In this document: piece after piece, positions 27,595 to 34,704 of the stretch | How the letters are laid out: every line of letters starts with the position of its first letter | Numbering within the stretch: the first letter of the stretch is position 1 | Assembly (NCBI GenBank): GCA_035624455.1 | Contig: DASPRM010000099.1 | Coordinates: 1 to 50,279 of the forward strand | DNA length: 50,279 nucleotides | Source: Terriglobales bacterium | GTDB taxonomy: Bacteria > Acidobacteriota > Terriglobia > Terriglobales > Acidobacteriaceae | Reading direction: 5' to 3' | Notes under the pieces: model-generated | What the model saw: the letters and a program-made list of their open reading frames with translations, nothing else | Database searches by the model: none | Told to the model about the DNA's origin: nothing | Position numbers and translations under genes: made by a program

Positions 27595-27864
27595 GATGCT
27601 TAGGTATGTTTCTGAATGTCATCCGAGCAAGGGCCGAGTATACCGACGAGGCCCGAGTCGAAAGACCTTGCGGTTCCTGCCCGCTCATGTCTCACACCAC
27701 GAGAACGAACACCACCCGCCTTGCACTCAGATCGTCGATCTTACACCGCAGATCGCAATTCACACTTCACCCGATCACTCTTCACCCGATCGCAGATCGC
27801 ACTTCTCACACGCGCTGCTTGACTCCTCCCCTACTCCTCCCTATTCTCGACCCGCTTAATTCTC

Positions 27865-28476
27865 ATGACCTCCGACGCCCGCAATCTTACCGTGGCCACC
27901 ACCGGCGCCAGTGGCGCCATTTTCCTGAAGCAGCTGTTGATCGCACTCGAGCAGGACGCCCGCATTGGCCACGTCAACTTTGTCGCCTCTGACAGCGCCC
28001 TGCGCGTTATGGCCGAAGAGCTCCGGATCAGCGGCCGCAGCAATCTGATCAAGCAGTTACTCGGCAAAGCCAGCTCCAAAATTGAACTGCAAAATAACGA
28101 CGACATCGGCGCCAACGTTGCCAGCGGCTCCTACCCCACGGATGCGATGATCATACTTCCCTGCTCCGTGGGCACGCTGGCGCGAATCGCCAACGGTATC
28201 GCCGCGCATCTCATCGAGCGCGCCGCCGACGTCTGCCTGAAGGAAGCACGGCCGGTGCTCCTCTGTGTTCGCGAGACGCCGCTCAACAAGATTCACATCC
28301 GCAACATGTATCGCGCTGCCGACGCAGGCGCGACCATCTTTCCCCTGATCCCCGCCCTTTACAATCGCCCCGATTCAGTCGAGGAAATCGCGCGCCAGTT
28401 CGCCTTCCGTGTTCTGCAGCACATCGGGCTCCCTCAGCGGGGGGCATTCCAGTGGAAAGGTCCCGACGAAGTGTGA
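27865..28476 (+). CDS. ubiX: Flavin prenyltransferase UbiX
   Basis: 203 residues. UbiX joins dimethylallyl phosphate to FMN to make prenylated FMN, the cofactor of UbiD decarboxylases. The FMN-binding start LTVATTGASGAIFLKQLL, the SYPTDAMIILPCSVGTLARIANGIA segment (quoted in two overlapping parts in the family) and RPVLLCVRETPLNKIHIRNM are all present, as are the two conserved Arg of the phosphate site. No ubiD gene is nearby, and the pathway served (quinone synthesis or aromatic decarboxylation) cannot be told. The ribosome site is weak. Confidence 0.93.
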   Translation: MTSDARNLTVATTGASGAIFLKQLLIALEQDARIGHVNFVASDSALRVMAEELRISGRSNLIKQLLGKASSKIELQNNDDIGANVASGSYPTDAMIILPCSVGTLARIANGIAAHLIERAADVCLKEARPVLLCVRETPLNKIHIRNMYRAADAGATIFPLIPALYNRPDSVEEIARQFAFRVLQHIGLPQRGAFQWKGPDEV

Positions 28477-28481
28477 AGTGC

Positions 28482-28624
28482 GATCGGGTAAAGGCAGAAG
28501 TAGGAAGTCAGAAGTAAGAAGTAAGATCGGATGATCTGCAAAGTTTGAAGTATAGGCAAGGCTCTTGACTGGGGTTTTACTTCAGACTTCACCCGATCTT
28601 CTTGCTTCTGCCTTCGCCCGATCC
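28482..28624. repeat. GATCGGG-GGCAGAAG inverted-repeat element
   Basis: The left arm (from 28482: GATCGGGTAAAGGCAGAAG) and right arm (to 28624, inverse of GATCGGGCGAAGGCAGAAG) are inverted repeats with short internal repeats of AAGTCAGAAGT and ACTTCAGACTTC. It lies directly after ubiX. Related motifs appear near 40385-40435 and as CACCCGATC runs at 12758 and 27768. Confidence 0.55.
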
Positions 28625-28672
28625 GGTCCTCGCCTGCATCTCTACGGTAACTTCTCTAAGGTGAAAATCCCA

Positions 28673-28700
28673 TTGACAGCCGCCAGTGATGCGGTAAATT
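28673..28700 (+). promoter_or_regulatory. Sigma-70-type promoter of the 28.7-kb RNA
   Basis: Perfect -35 TTGACA (28673-28678), a 16-bp spacer and -10 TAAATT (28695-28700). The predicted start is near 28707. Confidence 0.6.
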
Positions 28701-28736
28701 GTGCCTACACTGAGAAAGGAGGTGATCCAGAATCCA

Positions 28737-28787
28737 ATGAGTTCTGATTGTCATAGATATAGCCACAGTGAGGTGCTTGAGGCTTAG
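28737..28787 (+). CDS. 16-residue peptide ORF within the candidate RNA
   Basis: ATG 28737 to TAG 28785 encodes MSSDCHRYSHSEVLEA. The start lies 6 nt after the end of the 18-nt 16S-complementary block, but 14 nt after the AGGAGG core, longer than ideal. The peptide is His/Ser-rich with no membrane segment. It may be a leader peptide or may not be translated. Confidence 0.3.
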   Translation: MSSDCHRYSHSEVLEA

Positions 28788-28923
28788 AGCCGGTCGCTCT
28801 AACCCTTTTGCCACACCTTCGGATCAGTCAGTGGTTGCGGCTGGACAGGCGCCGCTAACCGAAGGCCGTGGGACTGGTCACAGCCAGAGTGACCGCCTCA
28901 GGCCAATTTCCACAAGCTACCGG

Positions 28924-28966
28924 CGACCCGCAGTTCCTGCTCCGAGCTGCGGGTCGTGCCCTTTTT
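28924..28966 (+). terminator. Rho-independent terminator of the 28.7-kb RNA
   Basis: A perfect 10-bp stem, CGACCCGCAG and CTGCGGGTCG, around a 13-nt loop, followed by TGCCCTTTTT. The right arm and T tract recur with one mismatch over 27 nt at 29689-29715, after the next gene. Confidence 0.82.
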
Positions 28967-29019
28967 GGCCTATTTGCGGGTCCCCGAACTGAGATCGTTA
29001 GAATCGTAACCAGAGACGC

Positions 29020-29658
29020 TTGAAGATTGATACGTCCTCTCCAATTTGCCCTTGTACTTTTCCTGGTTCTTCCTCGTTGTGCTACAGGCCAGACACACTA
29101 ACGCTGAAGTTAACTAGAGAAGACTTGACCGTTTTGGGTGTAACGATTGGCTTAACCTCTAAGGCTGAAGTGGAAGCAAGACTTGGTAAGGCATCAATTT
29201 CTGAAGTCGGCCACGGCGACGAGGCGGAGGACGTGGCCTGCTATCGCTCCCAATCCAAACATGACGATACCATCATTGCTTTCTATTTTGGCGCTTTAGG
29301 TGGCTGGGTTGATGTGACCCGAATTTCAGTCTCCAACGCGCGAGCCTATCCTTTAGATGTCGAGAACTGTGAATCGAATAGGCAGGTTTCACGGAATGTA
29401 GAATTCCTGAGGAAGCTCAGACTCGGGTCGACCGTCGCAGAAGTAATTCGCGCTCTGGGCGCCCCATCCCACTCGAGCGCGAAGAGACTGTCTTACTACA
29501 CCTCTCACAAATGCGGATCCAGGTTGCCAGAATCAAGAAAGTCAGAGGCGAAATCCACCGCCAATTCCCCATGTGAGCTGGTGGATTCGGTTGATGCCAG
29601 GTTTACTTCGGATGGCAAACTTGAGTACGTGAGTTTCTATCATTTTGTTGAGAAATAA
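29020..29658 (+). CDS. Secreted protein of unknown function, frameshift between signal peptide and mature part
   Basis: The long frame is open from TTG 29020 and codes for about 185 credible residues from LTLKLTREDLTVLGVTIGLT onward. It contains two related segments, LGVTIGLTSKAEVEARLGKA and RKLRLGSTVAEVIRALGAPS, like a duplicated SmpA/OmlA-type or MlaD-linker motif. Its first 25 residues look non-coding. In the +1 frame, TTG 29027 begins a clean signal peptide (IRPLQFALVLFLVLPRC then ATGQTH) that stops at TAA 29099. A single-base indel near 29085-29100 would join the two. This is therefore a frameshifted gene, a sequencing error, or a case of recoding. Function is unknown. Confidence 0.6.
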   Translation: MKIDTSSPICPCTFPGSSSLCYRPDTLTLKLTREDLTVLGVTIGLTSKAEVEARLGKASISEVGHGDEAEDVACYRSQSKHDDTIIAFYFGALGGWVDVTRISVSNARAYPLDVENCESNRQVSRNVEFLRKLRLGSTVAEVIRALGAPSHSSAKRLSYYTSHKCGSRLPESRKSEAKSTANSPCELVDSVDARFTSDGKLEYVSFYHFVEK

Positions 29659-29891
29659 ATGCCCACCGGACAAAACAGGGCCGAGCGCTCCGAGCGGCGG
29701 GTCGTGCCCTTTTTGACCCGCGAAGACCTTTGTCATTTGAGTGCAGGCCGGGCAGAAGGAAGAAGGCGGGAGTCGAAGGGATCTCAACTTCGAGAGAAAC
29801 GCGAGGTCCTTCGATTCGGACGCGGGTCGCTGTACCGCGTCCTCGCTCAGGATGACAAGACGAACTTTGCCGGGGGAAAGGAGCGGAGCGC
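29659..29891. repeat. Repeat-derived spacer
   Basis: Positions 29689-29715 duplicate the terminator right arm of the 28.7-kb RNA and can form a GCGGGTC/GACCCGC hairpin. Positions 29731-29790 and 29810-29865 hold degraded TGTCATTTGAG...AAGGGATCTC and inverse CTCAGGATGACA units of the common GTCATCCTGAG repeat. No gene is seen. Confidence 0.5.
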
Positions 29892-30806
29892 TCAGTCGCT
29901 TCTGCCACGCAGCGCCTTCACATATTCAAACAGCGGCATGCCGTGGTAATCGCCGACCTTCCCCGAAGGACGGTAGCCATTTCTCTCGTAGAAGCGCATC
30001 GCTCGCTTGAGCGGCGCGGTCGTGTCCAGGGTCAGGCGCTGGCAGCCGCGAGCCCGCAACTCCGACTCTGCCACGCGCAACAGCTGCTCTGCCACACCTC
30101 GCCCTTGCCAGCCAGAGCGCACCGCCATCCCGCGCAAATGGCCTTCTTCGCAATCGACCATTTTGCACCCGATGGTGCCGATCACTTCGCCGCTTGCATC
30201 CTGCGCCACGAAGACCGACATATCGGAAAGCCGCGAATAAACCGTCTCGCGCGTGAGCGTCGTGTCCTCGAACGCCTCGCGGCTGTAGAACTCGCGATAG
30301 GGCTCGAACGCCGCTCCCAGACACGCCAGAATTTCATCGGCATCGCGCTCTCTGGCTCTGCGGACCACGAATCCCGACGGGCTGCTGCGCGCGAATCCCT
30401 TCGCGATCACCTGCTCGGTCTTGCCGATCAGCGGCATGGTTCCCAGTTCCTCCGGCCGGATCCAGCGCACCCGGCTCACGTCGCTTCGCGCTTCGGCCTC
30501 CCCGGAAATCACCCGGCAGAGAAAATCAATCAGCACGTAGTGATACTCGGTGCCGCCCCGGGAGTCGGGATAGATACTGTCCACCACTTCCAGCACCTCT
30601 CCCGCCTCGACCACCAGCCCGGTTTCTTCCAGCACTTCGCGTTCGGCGCCCTGGCGCAGCGTCTCACCCAATTCCAGCACTCCGCCCGGAACTGTCCATT
30701 CGCCTTTGCGAGGTGGGGCTGCGCGCTCCACGATCAGCGCCCGGCCATCGTGAATCATCACCGCCCCCACTGCCACTACGGGCCTGTCGGGATACTCACG
30801 TTTCAT
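29892..30806 (-). CDS. Nudix hydrolase fused to GNAT acetyltransferase
   Basis: 304 residues with two domains. Residues 1-140 are a Nudix domain: VVAVGAVMIHDGRALIVERA, then a complete Nudix box at 41-64 (GGVLELGE followed by REVLEETGL). It most resembles ADP-ribose or NDP-sugar pyrophosphohydrolases. Residues about 146-296 are a GNAT N-acetyltransferase with the acetyl-CoA loop GMAVRSGWQGRGVAEQLL and a late MRFYERNGYRPSG strand. Both active sites look intact, so this is a bifunctional protein. The start ATG lies 3 bp after the upstream stop codon at 30810, so translation is probably coupled to the secreted-protein gene. Substrates are unknown. Confidence 0.9.
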   Translation of the reverse strand: MKREYPDRPVVAVGAVMIHDGRALIVERAAPPRKGEWTVPGGVLELGETLRQGAEREVLEETGLVVEAGEVLEVVDSIYPDSRGGTEYHYVLIDFLCRVISGEAEARSDVSRVRWIRPEELGTMPLIGKTEQVIAKGFARSSPSGFVVRRARERDADEILACLGAAFEPYREFYSREAFEDTTLTRETVYSRLSDMSVFVAQDASGEVIGTIGCKMVDCEEGHLRGMAVRSGWQGRGVAEQLLRVAESELRARGCQRLTLDTTAPLKRAMRFYERNGYRPSGKVGDYHGMPLFEYVKALRGRSD

Positions 30807-30809
30807 CGC

Positions 30810-31328
30810 TTATGAAAGAAATTCTCTGGGCTGGAAGCGGACGATGCGCCACCCCTGTCGGCCATATTCCAACTCGAAGCGTACCTGCGCGCTCTTGCGC
30901 ACTACCGGGCCGCCGCCCACCGGCGTTTTTTCCAGGTCAAAATTCAGCAAGACCGCGCCGCGCGGTCCCTGTCCTGAACTCTGCAGGACCTTGAAATGCA
31001 CGCGGAATGCTTCGTAAGTATCGAAAAAGGCCTGCATGTCGCGGGTGAACTTAGGATAGTTGTCCATCTTGTCGCCGTCGAAGGCCTGGAGAGTTATTTT
31101 CAGACTGTGACCCTCAAGTCCGTTGCGCAGATCGTCCAGCGGCACGCGGACAACCTGTTCCGAAAACTCCTGCGCCTGCTGGTCTTGCGCTCGGTTTTGA
31201 TTTGTATCGTTTTGATTTGTATCGTGATCCGATCCAGAAACGTTTCCGGAGCCCGGCTGGGCAGAGGCCAGCGCAGTCAACAGCAGGAAACTCAACGCGA
31301 GAACGCGGCAGCAGTCTGATTGCATCAC
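30810..31328 (-). CDS. Secreted protein of unknown function
   Basis: 172 residues. The signal peptide covers about 1-23 (LALSFLLLTALASAQ), followed by an Asn/Asp/Gln-rich linker with a tandem repeat (SDHDTNQNDTNQNRAQDQ). The globular part (about 60-172) starts with VPLDDLRNGLEGHSLKITL and ends VRFELEYGRQGWRIVRFQPRE. That suggests an NTF2-like or DUF4440-type alpha/beta cone, but no family is assigned with confidence. It is the second gene of a three-gene minus-strand unit after the CDF-like gene and before the Nudix-GNAT gene. Confidence 0.75.
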   Translation of the reverse strand: MMQSDCCRVLALSFLLLTALASAQPGSGNVSGSDHDTNQNDTNQNRAQDQQAQEFSEQVVRVPLDDLRNGLEGHSLKITLQAFDGDKMDNYPKFTRDMQAFFDTYEAFRVHFKVLQSSGQGPRGAVLLNFDLEKTPVGGGPVVRKSAQVRFELEYGRQGWRIVRFQPREFLS

Positions 31329-31379
31329 TAACCTGCTAATAGAAGTCGTAGCGGCACTTTCGTGAAGGCCAATCCGTTC

Positions 31380-31994
31380 TCAGCAGCTGCATGGTTGGCC
31401 TCGCAGCGCCTGACGCGCTTCCCACACGATGAGCGGAACGATCGCCAACGCAGCCACCGGATCCGCCCAGCGCACCTGCCAGATGGCATTGACCGTCAAT
31501 CCGATCAGGGCAATCACGGCAAGATAGGCGCACACGCCTGACTGCGCCGCATCCGCCCTCAGCGCCGCGCTTCCCGTGGCCGCGGACAGGCGGCGCTTCT
31601 CGCGCGCGAGCCACGGCATCATCATCGCCGCCACCGTCACAATTGCGATCCCCAGCAGGCTCGGCTTAGGTTCACCGTACCCCAGCAGTGTCGCGAGCGC
31701 CGCCGCGACGACATAGACCGCAAGCGCCAATAACAAGCCTCCGGCAATCCGCGCTGCACGCCTTTCCGCGTGCTCATGTATGGTTCCGGCGCGAAATCTC
31801 CACAGCACAACCATCGCGGAGAGCAATTCGATAGCGCTGTCTCCCCCGAAGGCCAGCAGTGCCGGGCTGTGCGCCCGCCAGGAGGCAAACAGCGACACCG
31901 CAGCCTCAACCAGCATCCACGCGATGGTGATGGTCTGAATTTTCCGGATGCGGCGCAGGTGCTCTTGCGCGGTTATCTGCGCAATCGATGTCAC
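31380..31994 (-). CDS. Short CDF-like cation efflux membrane protein
   Basis: 204 residues starting at GTG 31994; the longer in-frame extension overlaps the divergent LacI gene and looks non-coding. Six hydrophobic helices carry the CDF pattern: AFGGDSAIELLSAMVV in helix two and RADAAQSGVCAYLAVIALIG in helix five, both with the metal-coordinating Asp. Helix six is WADPVAALAIVPLIVWEA. The usual cytoplasmic C-terminal domain of CDF transporters is absent, and the His partners of the HxxxD motifs are not conserved, so metal export is uncertain. A His-containing cytoplasmic loop is IHEHAERRA. It ends with a QPCSC tail. Confidence 0.78.
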   Translation of the reverse strand: MTSIAQITAQEHLRRIRKIQTITIAWMLVEAAVSLFASWRAHSPALLAFGGDSAIELLSAMVVLWRFRAGTIHEHAERRAARIAGGLLLALAVYVVAAALATLLGYGEPKPSLLGIAIVTVAAMMMPWLAREKRRLSAATGSAALRADAAQSGVCAYLAVIALIGLTVNAIWQVRWADPVAALAIVPLIVWEARQALRGQPCSC

Positions 31995-32034
31995 CAGAAC
32001 ATTATGCCATCGTGGACGGTGCGGCCTCCTCCGC

Positions 32035-32046
32035 TTGCGAGCGCAA
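32035..32046. promoter_or_regulatory. Possible LacI-family operator half-palindrome
   Basis: TTGCG-AG-CGCAA lies 25 bp upstream of the LacI start and in the 76-bp divergent promoter. The centre is AG rather than the CG usual for this family, so the call is weak. Confidence 0.28.
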
Positions 32047-32070
32047 ATTGATTGTGCGAAACTCCCCCGC

Positions 32071-33189
32071 GTGCCTCGCCAAATCAGGAAGAAACGGGCG
32101 GCGCTGACGCCGCGGGCGCGCTCTTCCCAGCAGCCGGTCAGCTTGAAGGAGCTTGCGCGCAAACTCAATCTTTCGCCCACGACTCTCTCCCTGGTGCTGA
32201 ACAACTCCGCCGGCGCGGGATCGATTCCGCAGGAGACCAAGGAGCGAATTTTTGCTGCGGCCCGCGGATGGAACTATCGTCCTAACTTTGTCGCCCGATC
32301 TCTGCGTTCGCAGCGCACATTCTCTGTCGGCGTGCTGGTTCCGGAGCTAAGCGATGGCTACGCTGCCCTCGTCCTCGGGGGAATCGAAGATTATCTTCTG
32401 CAAGCCGGATACATTTATCTCGTCACCAGCCATCGCCACCGGCAGAAACTCATCGACGAACATCCACGGTTGCTCTATGAGCGCTGCGTTGAGGGCTTGA
32501 TTGCGGTGGACACGCCTTACGCGCAGAAGCTGCCGATACCGGTGATCTCGGTTTCCGGACACAAGAAAGTTCCCGGTGTCACCAACATTATTCTTAATCA
32601 CGATCTGGCGGCGGAACTGGCGCTCTGTCACTTGCTGAAGCTCGGACACAAGTCGATCGCGTTTCTCAAAGGCCAGGTGTTCAGCTCCGATACTAAGGTC
32701 CGCTGGGATGCGATTCGCAAAAGCGCGAGCAAGCTGGGCGTGACTATCTCGCCGGCTCTGGTCTCGCAGATGGAAGGCGACTCTCCTTCGCCGGAAGTTG
32801 GCTACGTCGCGGCTCGGAGACTTCTTCAGTCCGGACTTCCCTTTACTGCGCTTTTTTCCTTCAACGATATTTCCGCGATCGGCGCGATACGCGCGTTTCG
32901 GGAAACCGGCATGCAGGTTCCCCAGGACATTTCCGTCGTCGGCTTCGACGATATTTACCAGGCGGCTTACCACATCCCTGCCTTGACCACCATTCGCCAG
33001 CCGCTGGTGCGCATGGGCATGCTGGCCGCGGAAACCCTGGTGCGGCGCATTCACGATGGCTCCGCCACCGCAGCTCCGGCCTGTCTGAAGCTCGATCCTG
33101 AATTGATAGTGCGAGAATCCACGGCTTCTGCACAGCCGCTCCCGCACGCCAAACCTCCCAACACCTCTGCCGCAGGGAAATTGGTTTGA
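32071..33189 (+). CDS. LacI-family transcriptional regulator
   Basis: 372 residues from GTG 32071; the open frame farther upstream is Cys/Arg-rich and overlaps the CDF gene start. After a basic N-terminal arm, the LacI helix-turn-helix is at about 23-68 (VSLKELARKLNLSPTTLSLV, then PNFVARSLRSQRT as hinge). A periplasmic-binding-protein-like sensor domain follows, with typical VGVLVPELSDGY, VIGLI-like and DISVVGFDDIYQA segments. It probably represses or activates the MFS gene, which overlaps it by 4 bp, in response to a sugar or related ligand. Confidence 0.92.
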   Translation: MPRQIRKKRAALTPRARSSQQPVSLKELARKLNLSPTTLSLVLNNSAGAGSIPQETKERIFAAARGWNYRPNFVARSLRSQRTFSVGVLVPELSDGYAALVLGGIEDYLLQAGYIYLVTSHRHRQKLIDEHPRLLYERCVEGLIAVDTPYAQKLPIPVISVSGHKKVPGVTNIILNHDLAAELALCHLLKLGHKSIAFLKGQVFSSDTKVRWDAIRKSASKLGVTISPALVSQMEGDSPSPEVGYVAARRLLQSGLPFTALFSFNDISAIGAIRAFRETGMQVPQDISVVGFDDIYQAAYHIPALTTIRQPLVRMGMLAAETLVRRIHDGSATAAPACLKLDPELIVRESTASAQPLPHAKPPNTSAAGKLV

Positions 33190-34352
33190 AGCTGCGTCTC
33201 CTGGCAGTCCACTTTGCTTTCGCACTCACCGGTGTCGTAACCACGATGCTGGGGCCGATCCTGCCGCTGCTTTCCGCACGTTGGTCGTTGAGTGACCGCC
33301 AAGCTGGGCACCTGTTCACCGCGCAATTTTTATCTTCGGCATCCAGCTCGGTAGTGGGCAGCAAGTTGATCTCGCTGATTGGTCCGGGCTGGACGATGAT
33401 CATCGGGATGTTCGTCATGGCCGCGGGCGTGGCCTTGTTGAGCAGTTCCCAATGGATCGTGGGCGTCGGGGCAGTTTGCTGCTATGGCGTGGGACTGGGA
33501 TTTGCCTTGCCCTCCACCAATCTTTTTGTCGCCCAACTCATTCCCGAGGGCCGGGCCGCGGCGCTCAATCTGCTGAATTTTTTCTGGGGGGTTGGCGCCG
33601 TATCCGCACCGCTGATGATTGGACTTCTGCTGAAGCCGATCGGGCTCACAGGCCTGCTCTTGCTCTTGGCATTCGCATCCGCTGCCGCCGGGATCGCTTC
33701 GGCTCTGACTGCCCATCCTTCGGCGACGCCGCGGAGCAAAATCCTGACCACTTCTCACACCGGCGAAACAACCTTTTTGTTGTTCCTTACGACCTTGCTT
33801 CTCTTTATTTATGTCGGTATTGAAACTGCGCTCTCGGGTTGGATCCCCACATTCTCCCTGCGCACCCACCACACCTCAGATTCCCAAACGGCGATTTTGC
33901 AAGCCAGCTTCTGGAGCGCAATTCTCGCCGGGCGCTTGACCGCTCCATTGATCCTGCGCCGGATTACGGGCGGCCGGCTGATCGATTATGGGATAACGAC
34001 GATGCTGGTTGGCATCGCAGTGTTCATGCTGCCAGGCCCCGCGGCGAGCCTGTTTCTGGGCGTGGTTGTCGCAGGACTCGGACTATCAGCGCTGTTTCCG
34101 ACGGCAGTTGCCATTTTCACCGAATGGTACGGCACCGGGGGCGCCGGAAGCATTGTTTTGGGCGTCGCCGGACTGGGGGGAGCGGCTCTTCCGTGGCTGG
34201 TTGGCTACCTTTCCGACAAGTTTCACAGTCTTCGCGTTGGTTTTCTCAGTACCATGTTTGCCTGTGTGGCGATGATTGTCGTGCACAAGATGAGTGGCAT
34301 GAGAATCTCGCACATGCGCTCATCGACAAACCGGATTTTGTCTTCCCATTAG
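33186..34352 (+). CDS. Major facilitator superfamily transporter
   Basis: 388 residues with 11-12 membrane helices. The start is TTG, overlapping the LacI stop codon (TTGA), which indicates translational coupling. Helices show the FucP/sugar-porter flavour of MFS: LTGVVTTMLGPILPLLSARW, GVGLGFALPSTNLFVAQLIP, ALNLLNFFWGVGAVSAPLMI and GLGLSALFPTAVAIFTEWYG. Because it is tied to a LacI regulator, a sugar or sugar-derived substrate is inferred, but it is not specified by the sequence. No catabolic enzyme is in the unit. Confidence 0.9.
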   Translation: MKLRLLAVHFAFALTGVVTTMLGPILPLLSARWSLSDRQAGHLFTAQFLSSASSSVVGSKLISLIGPGWTMIIGMFVMAAGVALLSSSQWIVGVGAVCCYGVGLGFALPSTNLFVAQLIPEGRAAALNLLNFFWGVGAVSAPLMIGLLLKPIGLTGLLLLLAFASAAAGIASALTAHPSATPRSKILTTSHTGETTFLLFLTTLLLFIYVGIETALSGWIPTFSLRTHHTSDSQTAILQASFWSAILAGRLTAPLILRRITGGRLIDYGITTMLVGIAVFMLPGPAASLFLGVVVAGLGLSALFPTAVAIFTEWYGTGGAGSIVLGVAGLGGAALPWLVGYLSDKFHSLRVGFLSTMFACVAMIVVHKMSGMRISHMRSSTNRILSSH

Positions 34353-34395
34353 GAAATCGCAGAGGCTAACGACGCTGGCTGACAACCTGAAATTC

Positions 34396-34704
34396 TTATC
34401 TTCCGAAACGCAACAATAAGGTGAAGGCGGCAATCGCAGCCAGGCCGACCGTCACCAACTGCACGAACTTGAACTCTACGCGCACGTTACTGCGGATCGC
34501 AGTCGTGCCGCCGACGAGGGCTGCTACTGCGACCAGTGGCCCGCCGAAAAGCACCCCTAGTGCCACCAGCGCCGATGAGGTCTGCTCCCACTGCTCAATA
34601 TTTCCGTACTGCCACTGGTTAAAGAGAAGAGCACTTCCACCAACGAGGCTCGGTAGGCACAGCAAGACGGTTACAGCGAGGCTTATCAGGCCCTTGGCAT
34701 GCAT
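34396..34704 (-). CDS. Small membrane protein of unknown function
   Basis: 102 residues with three predicted membrane helices (about 5-25 LISLAVTVLLCLPSLVGGSAL, listed in part; 44-66 ALVALGVLFGGPLVAVAALV; 79-98 LVTVGLAAIAAFTLLLRF). A short charged stretch TAIRSNVRVEFKF lies between the second and third. No family is recognised. It is convergent with the MFS gene. An overlapping upstream frame (GTG 34858 to 34619, 79 codons) also looks partly coding and might be an upstream gene or an older, longer form. Confidence 0.6.
   Translation of the reverse strand: MHAKGLISLAVTVLLCLPSLVGGSALLFNQWQYGNIEQWEQTSSALVALGVLFGGPLVAVAALVGGTTAIRSNVRVEFKFVQLVTVGLAAIAAFTLLLRFGR

Larger units (their letters stand above)
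28707..28970 (+). ncRNA. Candidate structured RNA with 16S-tail complement and 16-codon ORF
   Basis: A promoter at 28673-28700 and a terminator at 28924-28966 delimit a transcript of about 260 nt. Near its 5' end, AGAAAGGAGGTGATCCAG (28713-28730) complements the whole single-stranded 3' tail of bacterial 16S rRNA. The body holds local hairpins GCGGC/GCCGC (about 28837-28855) and GGTCAC/GTGACC (28876-28894). No long ORF has coding character. It could be a dual-function small RNA, a leader that controls the gene at 29020, or an RNA that pairs with ribosomes. It matches no tRNA, tmRNA, SRP or RNase P hallmark I can see. Known acidobacterial RNA families were not searched. Confidence 0.45.

Noticed and set aside
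28713-28730. Read on the minus strand, this is identical to the 3' end of 16S rRNA (CTGGATCACCTCCTTTCT), so a 16S gene fragment was considered.
   Set aside because: The match stops abruptly: the conserved sequence that should precede it (helix 45, AACCTGCGG) is absent, and no further rRNA sequence is nearby.
28707-28970. tmRNA, SRP RNA, RNase P RNA or cobalamin riboswitch.
   Set aside because: No tRNA-like 3' end or tag frame ending in AA, no SRP GGAA tetraloop/asymmetric bulge, no RNase P conserved core and no B12 box could be found.
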